Source of the DNA: an uncultured Collinsella sp.
GTDB lineage: Bacteria; Actinomycetota; Coriobacteriia; Coriobacteriales; Coriobacteriaceae
Assembly (NCBI GenBank): GCA_900765115.1
Contig: CAAFQK010000009.1
Location: 1 to 47,684 of the forward strand
Direction: 5' to 3'
DNA: 47,684 nucleotides
This document shows, piece by piece, positions 8,802-16,897 of this stretch. The first letter of the stretch is position 1. Every line of letters begins with the position of its first letter. The position numbers were made by a program, and so were the translations under genes. A model generated the notes under the pieces. That model searched no databases and was not told the DNA's origin. It worked only from the letters and a program-made list of their open reading frames with translations.

Positions 8802-10214
8802 CTAGGTTGTCGTCGGAACGTAGGGATAGTATTCAAAGCGTAGCGTCATCAGCCGTTGCGGGGACTCGATGCCCGCGGCGATGATATCGGCATCTCGGGC
8901 GCGGTCAAACCCTTCAAGTTCAATCTGGTACGAGACGTCTTCCATAATGTCCAGACGCCGCCAAGCTTGGAGCGTGTCGCCATCGAATTCCAAGGTTTCG
9001 CTTCCATCTGGGGCAACGGCGTATAGGCGCAGCTTGGCAGTGGTCGCAGGGTCGACGATCGTGATCTTTTTGATTTCGTTCCGAGTATTCTTGGCGCCTA
9101 ACAAGGTGAGCAATGTTGGTGCCACGATTTCACCCGATGGCAAAAAGACGACCTCGACGGACTCCGGAAATGCAATGATGGCAGATTTGCGAACAGGTTG
9201 ATTGGCCGCGGCAACTTCGATGCTTGCTGCATCGACGGTCGTCGTGTGGTCGAGTGCGGTGAGCATGCAGCAGTTGCCCTCATCGACATCTTGGGACGTC
9301 GCAAGGCCTAGGCTGTCCTCGAGTTGGGGATCGTTTGGCTCGATAACAGCTTCATCCGGTTCCTCTGAAGGGGCGGAGATGCCGTTTGTCGGCAGTGGCG
9401 CGCTGTCTGCTTTCTCCTCTGTTATGGCTGCGTTCGTGGTGCCATCTTTTGATGGGAAGGCCATTTCGTTCAATACAAAGGGGGCGACCCCGATGGCTCC
9501 AGCTCCATTCCATTCCATTTCGAGGAGCGCCGGGTCGGCAAGTACGTGCTGCCTGTCTTGCGTTTGGACATCGATCTCGATAGGGCAGAGTTTCGCCCCT
9601 CGAGTAAGGCTGAGCGACCCGTTTTGCTTATCGTCTTTGATTTTGGCGCCTTCGGCATTGTCGGCGTAGAACAACAGGGGGGTCTCTCCCGTTGCGACGG
9701 CGTCGGTGCTGGCTTTGGTTATCCGCAACGATGCCGTGAATGAGAGCGTGGGCTGCGCGCCGTCGGCGTGCGAGACAACGCAGCCCAGGCATACACCTCC
9801 TTCTTCTTCGAAAAACGCGCTGTCGAAGGCGACCTTCGCTTCGTTCGCCGAGTCATCGACCGAAGCGATGTCGATGCGTAGCTCCAAATCGCAAGGGTCG
9901 TCATCTGCATCGAGCGCAACTGAGCGCCACGTGCAGATGGCGCATCCTGCCTGGGAGCCGTCCGTCTTGTCCGAACGCTTGATATCCACGACTATCGAGC
10001 TGTCCGTGTCCTGACGAAGGCATCCCGAGGTCGAGACTGTTGCCTGTGTGAGCGAAAACCGCTTGCACGCAATGACGCTCGACGGGTCTGGTGCGGGGCT
10101 TAGGGCTGCCGGCAAGGAGTCCGCCATGACGGGGGTCGCCCAAGCGGCGATAGGCGTTCCGGTTGCGAGTGCGCCGCAGAGCGCGACGACGGGCAAAAGG
10201 TTCTTCGATGCCAT
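8802..10214 (-). CDS. Large secreted protein of surface operon, unknown function
   Basis: 470 residues with a Sec-type signal peptide (Lys4, hydrophobic core, Ala-rich end near residues 25-32, about WATPVMA). The mature part is acidic and Ala/Asp/Glu-rich with scattered cysteines (CAICTW, CCML, CLGCV), possibly paired outside the cell. A low-complexity Pro/Glu stretch near residues 270-300 may be a linker, followed by a beta-rich C-terminal domain (FPESVEVVFLPSGEIV). No membrane anchor or sorting signal is seen. AAGGAG sits before the ATG. It is the last gene of the surface operon, 39 bases after the LAQTG protein. No family was recognised. Confidence 0.7.
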   Translation of the reverse strand: MASKNLLPVVALCGALATGTPIAAWATPVMADSLPAALSPAPDPSSVIACKRFSLTQATVSTSGCLRQDTDSSIVVDIKRSDKTDGSQAGCAICTWRSVALDADDDPCDLELRIDIASVDDSANEAKVAFDSAFFEEEGGVCLGCVVSHADGAQPTLSFTASLRITKASTDAVATGETPLLFYADNAEGAKIKDDKQNGSLSLTRGAKLCPIEIDVQTQDRQHVLADPALLEMEWNGAGAIGVAPFVLNEMAFPSKDGTTNAAITEEKADSAPLPTNGISAPSEEPDEAVIEPNDPQLEDSLGLATSQDVDEGNCCMLTALDHTTTVDAASIEVAAANQPVRKSAIIAFPESVEVVFLPSGEIVAPTLLTLLGAKNTRNEIKKITIVDPATTAKLRLYAVAPDGSETLEFDGDTLQAWRRLDIMEDVSYQIELEGFDRARDADIIAAGIESPQRLMTLRFEYYPYVPTTT

Positions 10215-10253
10215 GGGGTCTCCTTGCTTTATATTGTGCGAGCTGGTTGTGTC

Positions 10254-10514
10254 TTATTGCTGGTTGCGTTTGATGCACAGTCCGAGGCCGGTGGCTCCCG
10301 CGCCCGCCGCAGCGACGCTTGCTGCCAAGAGCCGCTTTTCGTCGCCTGTCTGCGCCAACGGTTCCTGGTGGTTGCCGCGGTCGAGCCCCGAGAGGTCGAC
10401 CGTCACTTGCGTGGCGGCCTGAGCCTGTTCTTGCTGGGCAAAGGCCATGGCTGGCCCAAACGCTAGGATGCTGACGGCGGCGGCCAGGGCGATCACCTTA
10501 TGCCGTGTGCGCAC
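10254..10514 (-). CDS. Small LAQTG cell-wall-anchored protein
   Basis: About 86 residues. An N-terminal signal peptide (RTRHK followed by a hydrophobic core, cleavage near AMAFA-QQ), a short Gln/Asp-rich middle, then a cell-wall sorting signal: LAQTG, a hydrophobic stretch and the basic tail KRNQQ. LAxTG is a sortase E-type variant of LPXTG found in high-GC Gram-positives. The mature part is only about 30 residues, so it may be an anchor or partner for a neighbour rather than an adhesin. The start is uncertain: GTG at 10514 gives the best signal peptide; GTG at 10496 follows the previous stop by one base, and TTG at 10544 gives a longer form. Confidence 0.7.
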   Translation of the reverse strand: MRTRHKVIALAAAVSILAFGPAMAFAQQEQAQAATQVTVDLSGLDRGNHQEPLAQTGDEKRLLAASVAAAGAGATGLGLCIKRNQQ

Positions 10515-11097
10515 CGGGCTCGACCGTCCAGGTGATTGTTGCAACTTGATCGCCTTCGCCGGTTACGTGGAAGATGTCGCGCGTGACGCGGGCGACATTT
10601 CCGCTCGTCTTGAGCTTGATCTTGTCCGAACCGCCGGCAATACCCTGATAGCCCATATCAAAGGTTGCGTTTTTGGAAAGATCGATTCCCGTTCCCTGCA
10701 TTGCGGCACTGGCGTCTTGGAGCGCGCCTTCGGGACCGACCTTAAAGTCGATGGAGTTCTGAGCGGTTCCGGTCTTCGCGTCGGCGGCAATGGTCCAGGT
10801 GTTCATGGCATCGATCTTCATGTTGGTGACATGGATGCCGTAGGCCGAAAGGTTGTCGATGGTGGTTGCATCTTCTGAGGGGCCCTGAAGTGTGCCGTCG
10901 GCCTTGGCGACGAACGGAATAACCGTCGGAACTTTGAAATTAACGTTGTCGATCTCGGTCCTGACCATTACCTTCGTGCTTCCAACACGCCCGGCTGCCA
11001 TAGCTGGCGTCGGGGCGGCGCCCATTGCGAGCGCGAGCGCGAGCCCTGCGCCCACGACGAGCGCTCTGGCTCCGTTCATGTTCCTGGTGATGTCCAT
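10498..11097 (-). CDS. Secreted surface protein, WxL-like or similar beta-sandwich
   Basis: 199 residues. A signal peptide (VVGAGLALALAMGAAPTPAMA) is followed by a domain rich in beta-strand-like segments (FKVPTVIPFVAKADGTLQG, then IDNLSAYGIHVTNMKI). Two Trp-containing motifs, WTIA near residue 100 and WTVEPG at the end, recall the two WxL motifs of cell-wall-binding WxL domains, but the match is weak. AAAGGA lies before the ATG. A WxL-like protein beside a tiny LPXTG-type protein is the arrangement of enterococcal and lactobacillar csc-type operons; that parallel is an inference. Co-transcribed with the genes on both sides. Confidence 0.6.
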   Translation of the reverse strand: MDITRNMNGARALVVGAGLALALAMGAAPTPAMAAGRVGSTKVMVRTEIDNVNFKVPTVIPFVAKADGTLQGPSEDATTIDNLSAYGIHVTNMKIDAMNTWTIAADAKTGTAQNSIDFKVGPEGALQDASAAMQGTGIDLSKNATFDMGYQGIAGGSDKIKLKTSGNVARVTRDIFHVTGEGDQVATITWTVEPGAHTA

Positions 11098-11187
11098 GGT
11101 CGTTCCTTTCTATTCGCCGCGGGCCGTCCCCGCGATGATTGGACGAGTGTTGGTGACTGCGCGCAATGACACAGCGGGCGTTAGGGG

Positions 11188-11697
11188 CTAGCTCTCGGCC
11201 TGTTCCACCCGGACCTTGACGCGCGTCGGATTGCCGTGGTTGTCATGGGTCTTGGTGTCGAGTGCCTGGATTTCGATATACGCTTCGCCTTCCTCGATAT
11301 CGCCGGCGGGACACGTCTCAACCGTCTTGCCGGTTTCGACGATGCCGGACTCATAGATGGTCTCGTCGTTTTGAATGACGCGGAATCGCTGGGGAAACTT
11401 GTTGTCCTGGACGTTTTGCACGTTGACGCGCAACTTGCCGCCTTCCTGCAGCTGGGCGACCGGCGCGACCGAGATCGTCATCATGTTGTCGCGGACGATG
11501 GCGTCGAGCTCGTCTTGGATTTCTTGGCGCGATTTGCCCTCGGCCGTCGTGACCGAGGCGCCCGCTTCGGGTACGGGCTGTGTCTGCCAGGCGTACAAGC
11601 CTACGGCGACGAGGGCGCAGACGATAGCCAAGCAGACAGCGATGAGTTTCTTGCGATGTCCCGGACTCGCGAGCCGGGGCAACTTCTTCGCGCTCAT
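11188..11697 (-). CDS. Membrane-anchored extracellular protein of surface operon
   Basis: 169 residues. A basic cytoplasmic start (KKLPRLASPGHRKK) precedes one membrane segment (about 18-38), so the protein is a type II membrane protein or is secreted uncleaved. The outer part has a short helical stretch (SRQEIQDELDAIVRDNM) and then a beta-rich domain (MTISVAPVAQLQEGGKLRV, then VETGKTVETCPAGDIEEGEAYIEI) that looks like an immunoglobulin-like sandwich. Its ATG overlaps the TGA of the upstream gene (ATGA), so the two are translationally coupled. No family recognised. Confidence 0.65.
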   Translation of the reverse strand: MSAKKLPRLASPGHRKKLIAVCLAIVCALVAVGLYAWQTQPVPEAGASVTTAEGKSRQEIQDELDAIVRDNMMTISVAPVAQLQEGGKLRVNVQNVQDNKFPQRFRVIQNDETIYESGIVETGKTVETCPAGDIEEGEAYIEIQALDTKTHDNHGNPTRVKVRVEQAES

Positions 11698-11990
11698 GCG
11701 GCGTCCTTGGTGGTGTAGACGCGTGCGAACGTGGACGGGTCCGCTCCAAAGAGCATGTGAAGCATCAGGCGGCGCGAGTAGACAAGCTCATCGAAGTCGG
11801 GAGGGAGCTCGATGTCGTGGATGCGTGCGATGTGGTGGGCGAGTGCCGAGAACGACTCGGGGTCGCAGATCACATCGGTAGTGACGTGGTAGACCGTCGT
11901 GTCGGGGAATGCCTCTTCTTCGAAAGGCAGGAGATGGGGATCGTCGTCGACTTCGATGGCGACACCGTACTGGGGCCAGTAATATGCCAT
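11694..11990 (-). CDS. Small cytosolic protein heading the surface operon, unknown
   Basis: 98 residues, starting at 11990 where GGGAGG precedes the ATG; the frame is open further upstream but without a site. No signal peptide or membrane segment. The start YYWPQYGVAIEVDDDPH has an IEVD strand that loosely recalls DUF559/PD-(D/E)xK folds, but the rest of such a nuclease is not visible, so no nuclease call is made. Its translational coupling to a membrane-anchored extracellular protein is odd for a cytosolic protein and hints at a regulatory or assembly role. Function unknown. Confidence 0.55.
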   Translation of the reverse strand: MAYYWPQYGVAIEVDDDPHLLPFEEEAFPDTTVYHVTTDVICDPESFSALAHHIARIHDIELPPDFDELVYSRRLMLHMLFGADPSTFARVYTTKDAA

Positions 11991-12335
11991 AGGAACCTCC
12001 CTGCTTCTGGGGCCAAAACTTCTATCGGTTTGGCTGTCGATGCCGACCGTATCAGCCACTACTTGACCAAAAGCTGACCAAATACTTGACGGATTCGCAT
12101 CGTCGCAGGTAGTAGGTGGTAAAAAATACTTCAACATTTTTTGAGCGCCAATTTCGCGATCGTTGGCGGCAAAGCGATATGTGTCAAAAACATCGCCTGC
12201 CGAGATGTAGCGGCCGCTCGCCGAATTGCACGAACGTAAAAATCCTCAATTATGGAGACGGTCTCGAACACGTCAACGAAACGATGCGGTAACATCTCCC
12301 TGCAAACACTGTAGTTAGCTAAAGGGGAGTTCTGC
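11991..12335. promoter_or_regulatory. Divergent intergenic region with spaced TGACCAAA repeats
   Basis: 345 bases between the surface operon and the lactate-oxidation operon, which are divergent. It holds TGACCAAA twice, at 12064-12071 and 12075-12082, exactly one helical turn apart, flanked by CTTGAC at 12062 and 12085. These may be an operator. An AT-rich inverted repeat AAAAAAT/ATTTTTT lies at 12121-12142 and CGCCAA/TTGGCG at 12146-12168. The plus-strand gene has AAAGGGGAG before its ATG. No gene was found in this stretch. Confidence 0.4.
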
Positions 12336-13853
12336 ATGTCTGCAACTATCAAACCCTTCACCGATGAGTTCGAGGAATACGGTCGCGACGAGTCTCGCTC
12401 GTCGGGCGAGGCCTCGAGCATTTCGTTTCCAACATCGGAAGACGAGGTTCGCGCCATCTTGCGGCAGCTCCATGCCGAGCGCGTCTCGGTAACGGTTCAG
12501 GGCGCCCGGACCGGTCTTGCCGCCGGCGCCGTGCCCCATGGCGGCCACATTCTCAACACTTCCCGTACGAATCGCTACCTAGGCCTTCGCCGCGATGAAC
12601 AGGGTCGCTTTCTGCTTCGCGTAGAGCCGGGTGTCGTGCTGTCCGAGTTGCGCAAGCAACTGGGCAAAAAGGTGCTTCCGACCGCAGGTTGGGACCAGGC
12701 ATCGCTTAAGGCTTACGAGGAGTTTCAGGATGCCCCCGAGCAGTTCTTTCCCACCGATCCTACCGAGGCATCTGCCTGCTTGGGTGGTATGGCGGCATGC
12801 AACGCTTCCGGCGCCCGTAGCTACGCTTACGGTCCCATGCGCCCCCACATCACGGGTCTTCATGTCGCGCTGACCGATGGCGACCTGGTCGAGCTTCAGC
12901 GCGGCGTGGTTTTTGCTCGGGGCCGCCACCTGTCACTCGTGACGGCGGAAGGCCGTGCGCTCGAGCTTGATCTTCCCGCCTACACCATGCCCAAGACCAA
13001 AAATGCTTCGGGCTATTTTGTTGCGGACGACATGGATGCCATCGACCTCTTTATCGGCGCCTGCGGCACGCTCGGCGTCATCACTGAGCTCGAGATTGCC
13101 CTGCAGCCGGCACCGGCGGTCGTATGGGGCGTCAGTTGCTTCTTCGATAGCGAAGACAAGGCCGTGTCCTTCACCGATTCCGTGCGCCCCGTCCTGTCCC
13201 ACGCGGCCGCCATCGAGTATTTCGATGCGGGCGCCCTGGATATCCTACGTCGCCAGCGCGAGCAGTCGACGGCATTTGCCTCGCTGCCGGCGCTCGACAA
13301 AGAGGCTAAGGTCTGTGTCTATGTTGAGCTCGACTGCGATGACGAGGCCCAGGCGACCGAGGAGCTGTACCACCTGGGATGGGTGCTGGAGCTTGCAGGC
13401 GGTCGTGACGATGCGACATGGGTTGCGCGCACCGAAGTCGATCGCGAGTGCCAGCGGTTCTTCCGCCATGCGGTACCCGAGAGCGTCAACATGCTTATCG
13501 ATGAACGTCGCCGCACGGACCCCACCATCACCAAGCTGGGCTCGGACATGTCGGTGCCCAACGCGCGTCTGGCCGACGTCATCGCCCTCTATCGCCGCAC
13601 GCTGGCCGAAAGTGGGCTCGAGTCTGCCGCTTGGGGACACATTGGTAACAACCACCTGCATGTGAACATTCTGCCGCGCGATGCGCAGGATTACCGTCGC
13701 GGCGGCGAGTTGTTTGCCCAGTGGGCCTCCGAAGTTACGGCTATGGGCGGTGCCGTCTCTGCCGAGCACGGCGTTGGCAAGATCAAGGCGGGTTTTTTGG
13801 AGACGATGTACGGCCACGAGGCCATGGTCGAGTCGGCGCAGCTCAAGCTCTAG
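12336..13853 (+). CDS. FAD-linked 2-hydroxyacid (lactate) dehydrogenase subunit, interrupted by TAG
   Basis: 505 residues before an in-frame TAG. The N-terminal PCMH-type FAD domain shows SFPTSEDEVRAILRQL, TVQGARTGLAAGAVP, and ACLGGMAACNASGARSYAYG; the C-terminal part has the family signature GAVSAEHGVGKIKAGFL and HIGNNHLHVNILP. It belongs to the GlcD/LctD group. It is followed by etfB and etfA, the order expected for an electron-confurcating lactate dehydrogenase that oxidises lactate with NAD while using reduced ferredoxin. The TAG at 13851-13853 removes a 27-codon tail that is still readable in frame (next entry), so the protein is shortened by about 5 percent. Lactate as substrate is inferred from operon type; other 2-hydroxyacids are possible. 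Confidence 0.85.
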   Translation: MSATIKPFTDEFEEYGRDESRSSGEASSISFPTSEDEVRAILRQLHAERVSVTVQGARTGLAAGAVPHGGHILNTSRTNRYLGLRRDEQGRFLLRVEPGVVLSELRKQLGKKVLPTAGWDQASLKAYEEFQDAPEQFFPTDPTEASACLGGMAACNASGARSYAYGPMRPHITGLHVALTDGDLVELQRGVVFARGRHLSLVTAEGRALELDLPAYTMPKTKNASGYFVADDMDAIDLFIGACGTLGVITELEIALQPAPAVVWGVSCFFDSEDKAVSFTDSVRPVLSHAAAIEYFDAGALDILRRQREQSTAFASLPALDKEAKVCVYVELDCDDEAQATEELYHLGWVLELAGGRDDATWVARTEVDRECQRFFRHAVPESVNMLIDERRRTDPTITKLGSDMSVPNARLADVIALYRRTLAESGLESAAWGHIGNNHLHVNILPRDAQDYRRGGELFAQWASEVTAMGGAVSAEHGVGKIKAGFLETMYGHEAMVESAQLKL

Positions 13854-13937
13854 CTCGATCCTGCCGGGCAGCTGGGTCGCGGCAACCTGTTTTCGGAGAA
13901 GCTCTTGGATGAACTCGTCCAGAAAGGGGGCGCGTGA
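13851..13937 (+). pseudogene. Cut-off C-terminal 27 codons of the FAD dehydrogenase, after in-frame TAG
   Basis: After the TAG the same frame continues LDPAGQLGRGNLFSEKLLDE and six more residues to a TGA at 13935-13937. LDP followed by a Gly-Asn-Leu-Phe turn is the usual end of GlcD-type proteins. A single C-to-T change in a CAG (Gln) codon would produce the TAG. Either this is a nonsense mutation, a sequencing error, or the stop is read through. Confidence 0.75.
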
Positions 13938-13939
13938 AG

Positions 13940-14755
13940 ATGAGCGATTTCCATATGGTGGTGTGCGTCAAGGCGGTGCCTGGAAGCACCGAGGTCAAGA
14001 TGGATCCCAAGACCAATACCATCGTGCGCGATGGTAAGCAGGCGGTCATTAATCCCTTTGACGCAAGCGCCCTGGAATGCGCGCTGGCGCTCAAGGACGA
14101 CTTTATCGGCTTTGGCATGGATGTGCGCGTGACGGTGGTGTCGATGGGTATTCCCGCGACCGAATCGCTGCTGCGCGACTGTATTGCCCGCGGTGCCGAC
14201 GATGCGCTGCTGCTAACCGATCGCGCCTTTGCAGGTGCCGATACCCTGGCCACCACCTATGCCCTCAAGTGCGGTATCGAGGCTCTCGATGAGGACTTCG
14301 ATCTTCTCATTTGCGGCAAGATGGCGGTGGACGGCGATACGGCCCAGATTGGTCCCGAGCTTGCCGGTGCCTTCGAGATTCCCTGCGTGACTGACGTGAG
14401 CTGCGTGCAGAGCGCGGGCTTTACGACGTGCGGTTCGCTGGCGCTTGTTCACGGATGTGATGCCGGTGAAGAGACGGTCTATCTTGAGATGCCGTGTGCA
14501 ATGACGACCGCTAAGGAGATCGGCCAGCTGCGCATGCCGAGCATCGCCGGTATTCGCGCGGCTGAGGAGGCTGACGTGCGGGTGGTGAGAGCCGCAGACG
14601 TGAACGCCGACCCTTCGCGCTGCGGCCTCGCAGGTTCACCGACGCAAGTCGTGCGTTCGTTTGTGCCCGACCGTGACCAAACGTGTGAGGCCGTTGAAGG
14701 CACGGCATCCGAGCAGGCGGCAAAGCTCGCCAAGATTATCGAGGGGATGGCATAG
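13940..14755 (+). CDS. etfB: Electron transfer flavoprotein beta subunit
   Basis: 271 residues of the EtfB family: VVCVKAVPGSTEVKMDP at the start, INPFDASALECALAL, then CGKMAVDGDTAQIGPELA, all classical EtfB landmarks including the adenine-nucleotide loop. With EtfA it forms the flavin-based electron-confurcating partner of the FAD dehydrogenase. The ATG at 13940 is preferred because AAAGGGGG lies nine bases upstream; the GTG at 13934, which overlaps the dehydrogenase TGA as GTGA, is too close to that site but possible. The stop is followed at once by etfA. Confidence 0.9.
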   Translation: MSDFHMVVCVKAVPGSTEVKMDPKTNTIVRDGKQAVINPFDASALECALALKDDFIGFGMDVRVTVVSMGIPATESLLRDCIARGADDALLLTDRAFAGADTLATTYALKCGIEALDEDFDLLICGKMAVDGDTAQIGPELAGAFEIPCVTDVSCVQSAGFTTCGSLALVHGCDAGEETVYLEMPCAMTTAKEIGQLRMPSIAGIRAAEEADVRVVRAADVNADPSRCGLAGSPTQVVRSFVPDRDQTCEAVEGTASEQAAKLAKIIEGMA

Positions 14756-15961
14756 ATGAGCGGACTGATTATCGATAGCGAAGCCTGCATCGGCTGCGGT
14801 CGCTGCGTTCGCGCCTGTGCCTCGGGTGGCATTGTGGTGGAGGGCGAGCGCCCCAACCGCTGCGCCCACGTAACCGATGGCTGCATCCTGTGCGGCAGCT
14901 GCATCGATGCCTGCCCGGTTAAGGCCATCTCGATCGAGCGCGACGAGGCTGCCGGCGCGGCGGACCTAAGCGCATACCGAGACATTTGGGTCTTTGTGCA
15001 GACCGATGAGCGCGATGTTGTGGCTCCCGTTGCTTGCGAGTTGATGGGCAAGGGCCGCGAGCTTGCCGATGCCCGTGGCTGCCGCTTGGTGGCGCTTGTG
15101 GGCATGAGCCCCGAGAGCTCGCTCGAGGATCTAGAACATCTGGTTTGCGCCGGTGCTAACGAAGTTCTAGTTTGTCGCGACGAGCGCCTGCGCCAGAACG
15201 ACGCGGAGGTCTACGCCCGGCTGATCTGTGATTTGGTGGCCGAGCGCAAGCCCGAGGCCATTCTGTACGGCGCGACCGCCTTTGGCCGTGAGCTGGCGCC
15301 GGGCGTTGCCGTACGCCTGCAGACGGGCCTCACGGCCGACTGCACCGTGCTTTCGATGGATACGGAGACGGGCCTGCTGCAGCAGACGCGCCCAGCGTTT
15401 GGCGGCAATCTCATGGCCACCATCATTTGCCCCAATCACCGTCCGCAGATGGCAACGGTGCGCCCCGGCATCTTTAAAGCGCCCGACTTCGACTACGGCC
15501 GTTCCGGCACGATTATCCAGGTATCACTGGCGGATGACGTTAAAGCCCGCGTCGAAATCTCGATCCCCGCCGAGGAGTGGGGGCAGCAGGCTTCGATTGC
15601 CGATGCCGAGCGCTTGGTCGTGGTGGGTCGCGGCATTGGCTCCAAGAAGAACCTGCCCCTGATGCGCAGGCTCGCCGACGCCCTGGGCGCCGAGCTCGGC
15701 TGCACGCGACCCGTGGTGGAGGCCGGCTGGCTGGAGTATCGCCATCAGATCGGTCAGACGGGCGTATCGGTCTCGCCGAAGCTCCTCGTGAGCATCGGTG
15801 TCTCGGGCGCTATCCAGCATCTCGCCGGCATCGGCGGGGCGGAGTGCATTATCGCCATCAACGAGGACCCGGATGCTCCCATCTTTGGCGCCGCCCAGTT
15901 CAAGGTTGTCGGCGACGCCGTCGAGGTCGTTGAGGAACTGCTGGCCCTGCTTGAGCGCTAG
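14756..15961 (+). CDS. etfA: Electron transfer flavoprotein alpha subunit with N-terminal 2[4Fe-4S] ferredoxin domain
   Basis: 401 residues. Residues 11-21 (C11, C14, C17, C21) and 43-53 (C43, C46, C49, C53) form two ferredoxin cluster motifs; the rest is EtfA, with AILYGATAFGRELAPGVA, TGLTADCT, and the C-terminal FAD site GVSGAIQHLAGI followed by IIAINEDPDAPIFG. Ferredoxin-fused EtfA is the form found in the lactate dehydrogenase/Etf complexes of acetogens and related anaerobes, where electrons pass from ferredoxin to the Etf flavins. Last gene of the operon. Its TAG and the TAG of the converging HD gene share the bases CTAG. Confidence 0.9.
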   Translation: MSGLIIDSEACIGCGRCVRACASGGIVVEGERPNRCAHVTDGCILCGSCIDACPVKAISIERDEAAGAADLSAYRDIWVFVQTDERDVVAPVACELMGKGRELADARGCRLVALVGMSPESSLEDLEHLVCAGANEVLVCRDERLRQNDAEVYARLICDLVAERKPEAILYGATAFGRELAPGVAVRLQTGLTADCTVLSMDTETGLLQQTRPAFGGNLMATIICPNHRPQMATVRPGIFKAPDFDYGRSGTIIQVSLADDVKARVEISIPAEEWGQQASIADAERLVVVGRGIGSKKNLPLMRRLADALGAELGCTRPVVEAGWLEYRHQIGQTGVSVSPKLLVSIGVSGAIQHLAGIGGAECIIAINEDPDAPIFGAAQFKVVGDAVEVVEELLALLER

Positions 15962-16770
15962 GCACGAGCCAGCCAGTCGCGCATCTCGCCTTTGAGGCGC
16001 TCCCAGGTCGCCTGTGTGGCGGGATCGGTAAAGGGCCGTTTAATGCCAAAGGGCGCGTCGAGCAGGCGGTAGATATCGCCTTGTTCGCGCGCCAGCGCGC
16101 GACTTGCGGGATAGACAAGTTCAAACATAAAGCAGATGAGCCCTGCCAGGAAGTCTGCCGGCTCCTCGCGCTCATCGCGTGAGACGCAGCGACGCTCATC
16201 AAAGGCGGCAAGTGTCGGCGATGAGAAATGGCTGGCGAGAAACGTCTTCTCGTCTACCTTGAGGATGGTATCGACGGTGCTGTCGGCGATGGTGCGCATA
16301 ATGTCGACCTTATCGCCGTCGCGCACGATATCGCAAAAGCGCCGCGTGCGCTCGTCGAGTTCCTCGGGTAGTCGAAAGTCGCTGTGATAGGCGATGCTCG
16401 CGTGTATGAGCTTGTCGTATTCGTCGGCCTCAATAAAATCTCGGATGCTCGTTGTGGCAGGCGCGTCGGCGGGGTTCTCACCAAAGAGAACCTCGACGCC
16501 CAACGCCGCATGGCTCATGCTCTCGGCATCCTTAAAGGTGTCCCAGCGTCGCAGCTGTTCAAAGCGACCCATATCGTGCAGCAGGCCGCAAAGCCAGGCC
16601 AGGTCAATATCCTCTGTCGACCAGTTCTGCTCGCGCGCCACGGCATCGCATGCTCTGGCGACGTGATAGGTGTGCTCGATCTTGAGCGCGATGCGCGGAT
16701 TGGTGGCATCGTAGGCATCGGTATAGGCCTTGAAGGCCCCGGCTGCCCGCGTTCGATCGATAGCTGTCAT
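15958..16770 (-). CDS. HD-domain phosphohydrolase
   Basis: 270 residues. Metal-site residues are H33 in IEHTYHV and H65-D66 in LLHDMGRFEQ, followed by the HAALGVEVLF segment and a second His-rich stretch SIAYHSDFRLP, as in HD hydrolases acting on nucleotides or phosphate esters. No partner domain is present, so the substrate cannot be named. The gene stands alone, convergent with etfA and divergent from azlC, with 127 bases before azlC that should hold both promoters. Confidence 0.8.
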   Translation of the reverse strand: MTAIDRTRAAGAFKAYTDAYDATNPRIALKIEHTYHVARACDAVAREQNWSTEDIDLAWLCGLLHDMGRFEQLRRWDTFKDAESMSHAALGVEVLFGENPADAPATTSIRDFIEADEYDKLIHASIAYHSDFRLPEELDERTRRFCDIVRDGDKVDIMRTIADSTVDTILKVDEKTFLASHFSSPTLAAFDERRCVSRDEREEPADFLAGLICFMFELVYPASRALAREQGDIYRLLDAPFGIKRPFTDPATQATWERLKGEMRDWLARA

Positions 16771-16897
16771 AATGACTTCCTAAAAAGTTGTGTCTTTCGA
16801 TCCGGTGGCAATTGTAGGTGAACTCGGTTGCCGTCGGACGATAATTCTGCCGCATCGTTACATGCGGCTCGGATGCCTTGTCGGGATAAGGAACGTT

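Noticed and set aside
11694..11990. Restriction-type PD-(D/E)xK nuclease
   Set aside because: Only an IEVD strand is seen; the other catalytic residues and fold are not apparent.
15958..15961. Shared CTAG stop of etfA and HD gene as a special signal
   Set aside because: A palindromic CTAG gives TAG on both strands by chance; it needs no further explanation.
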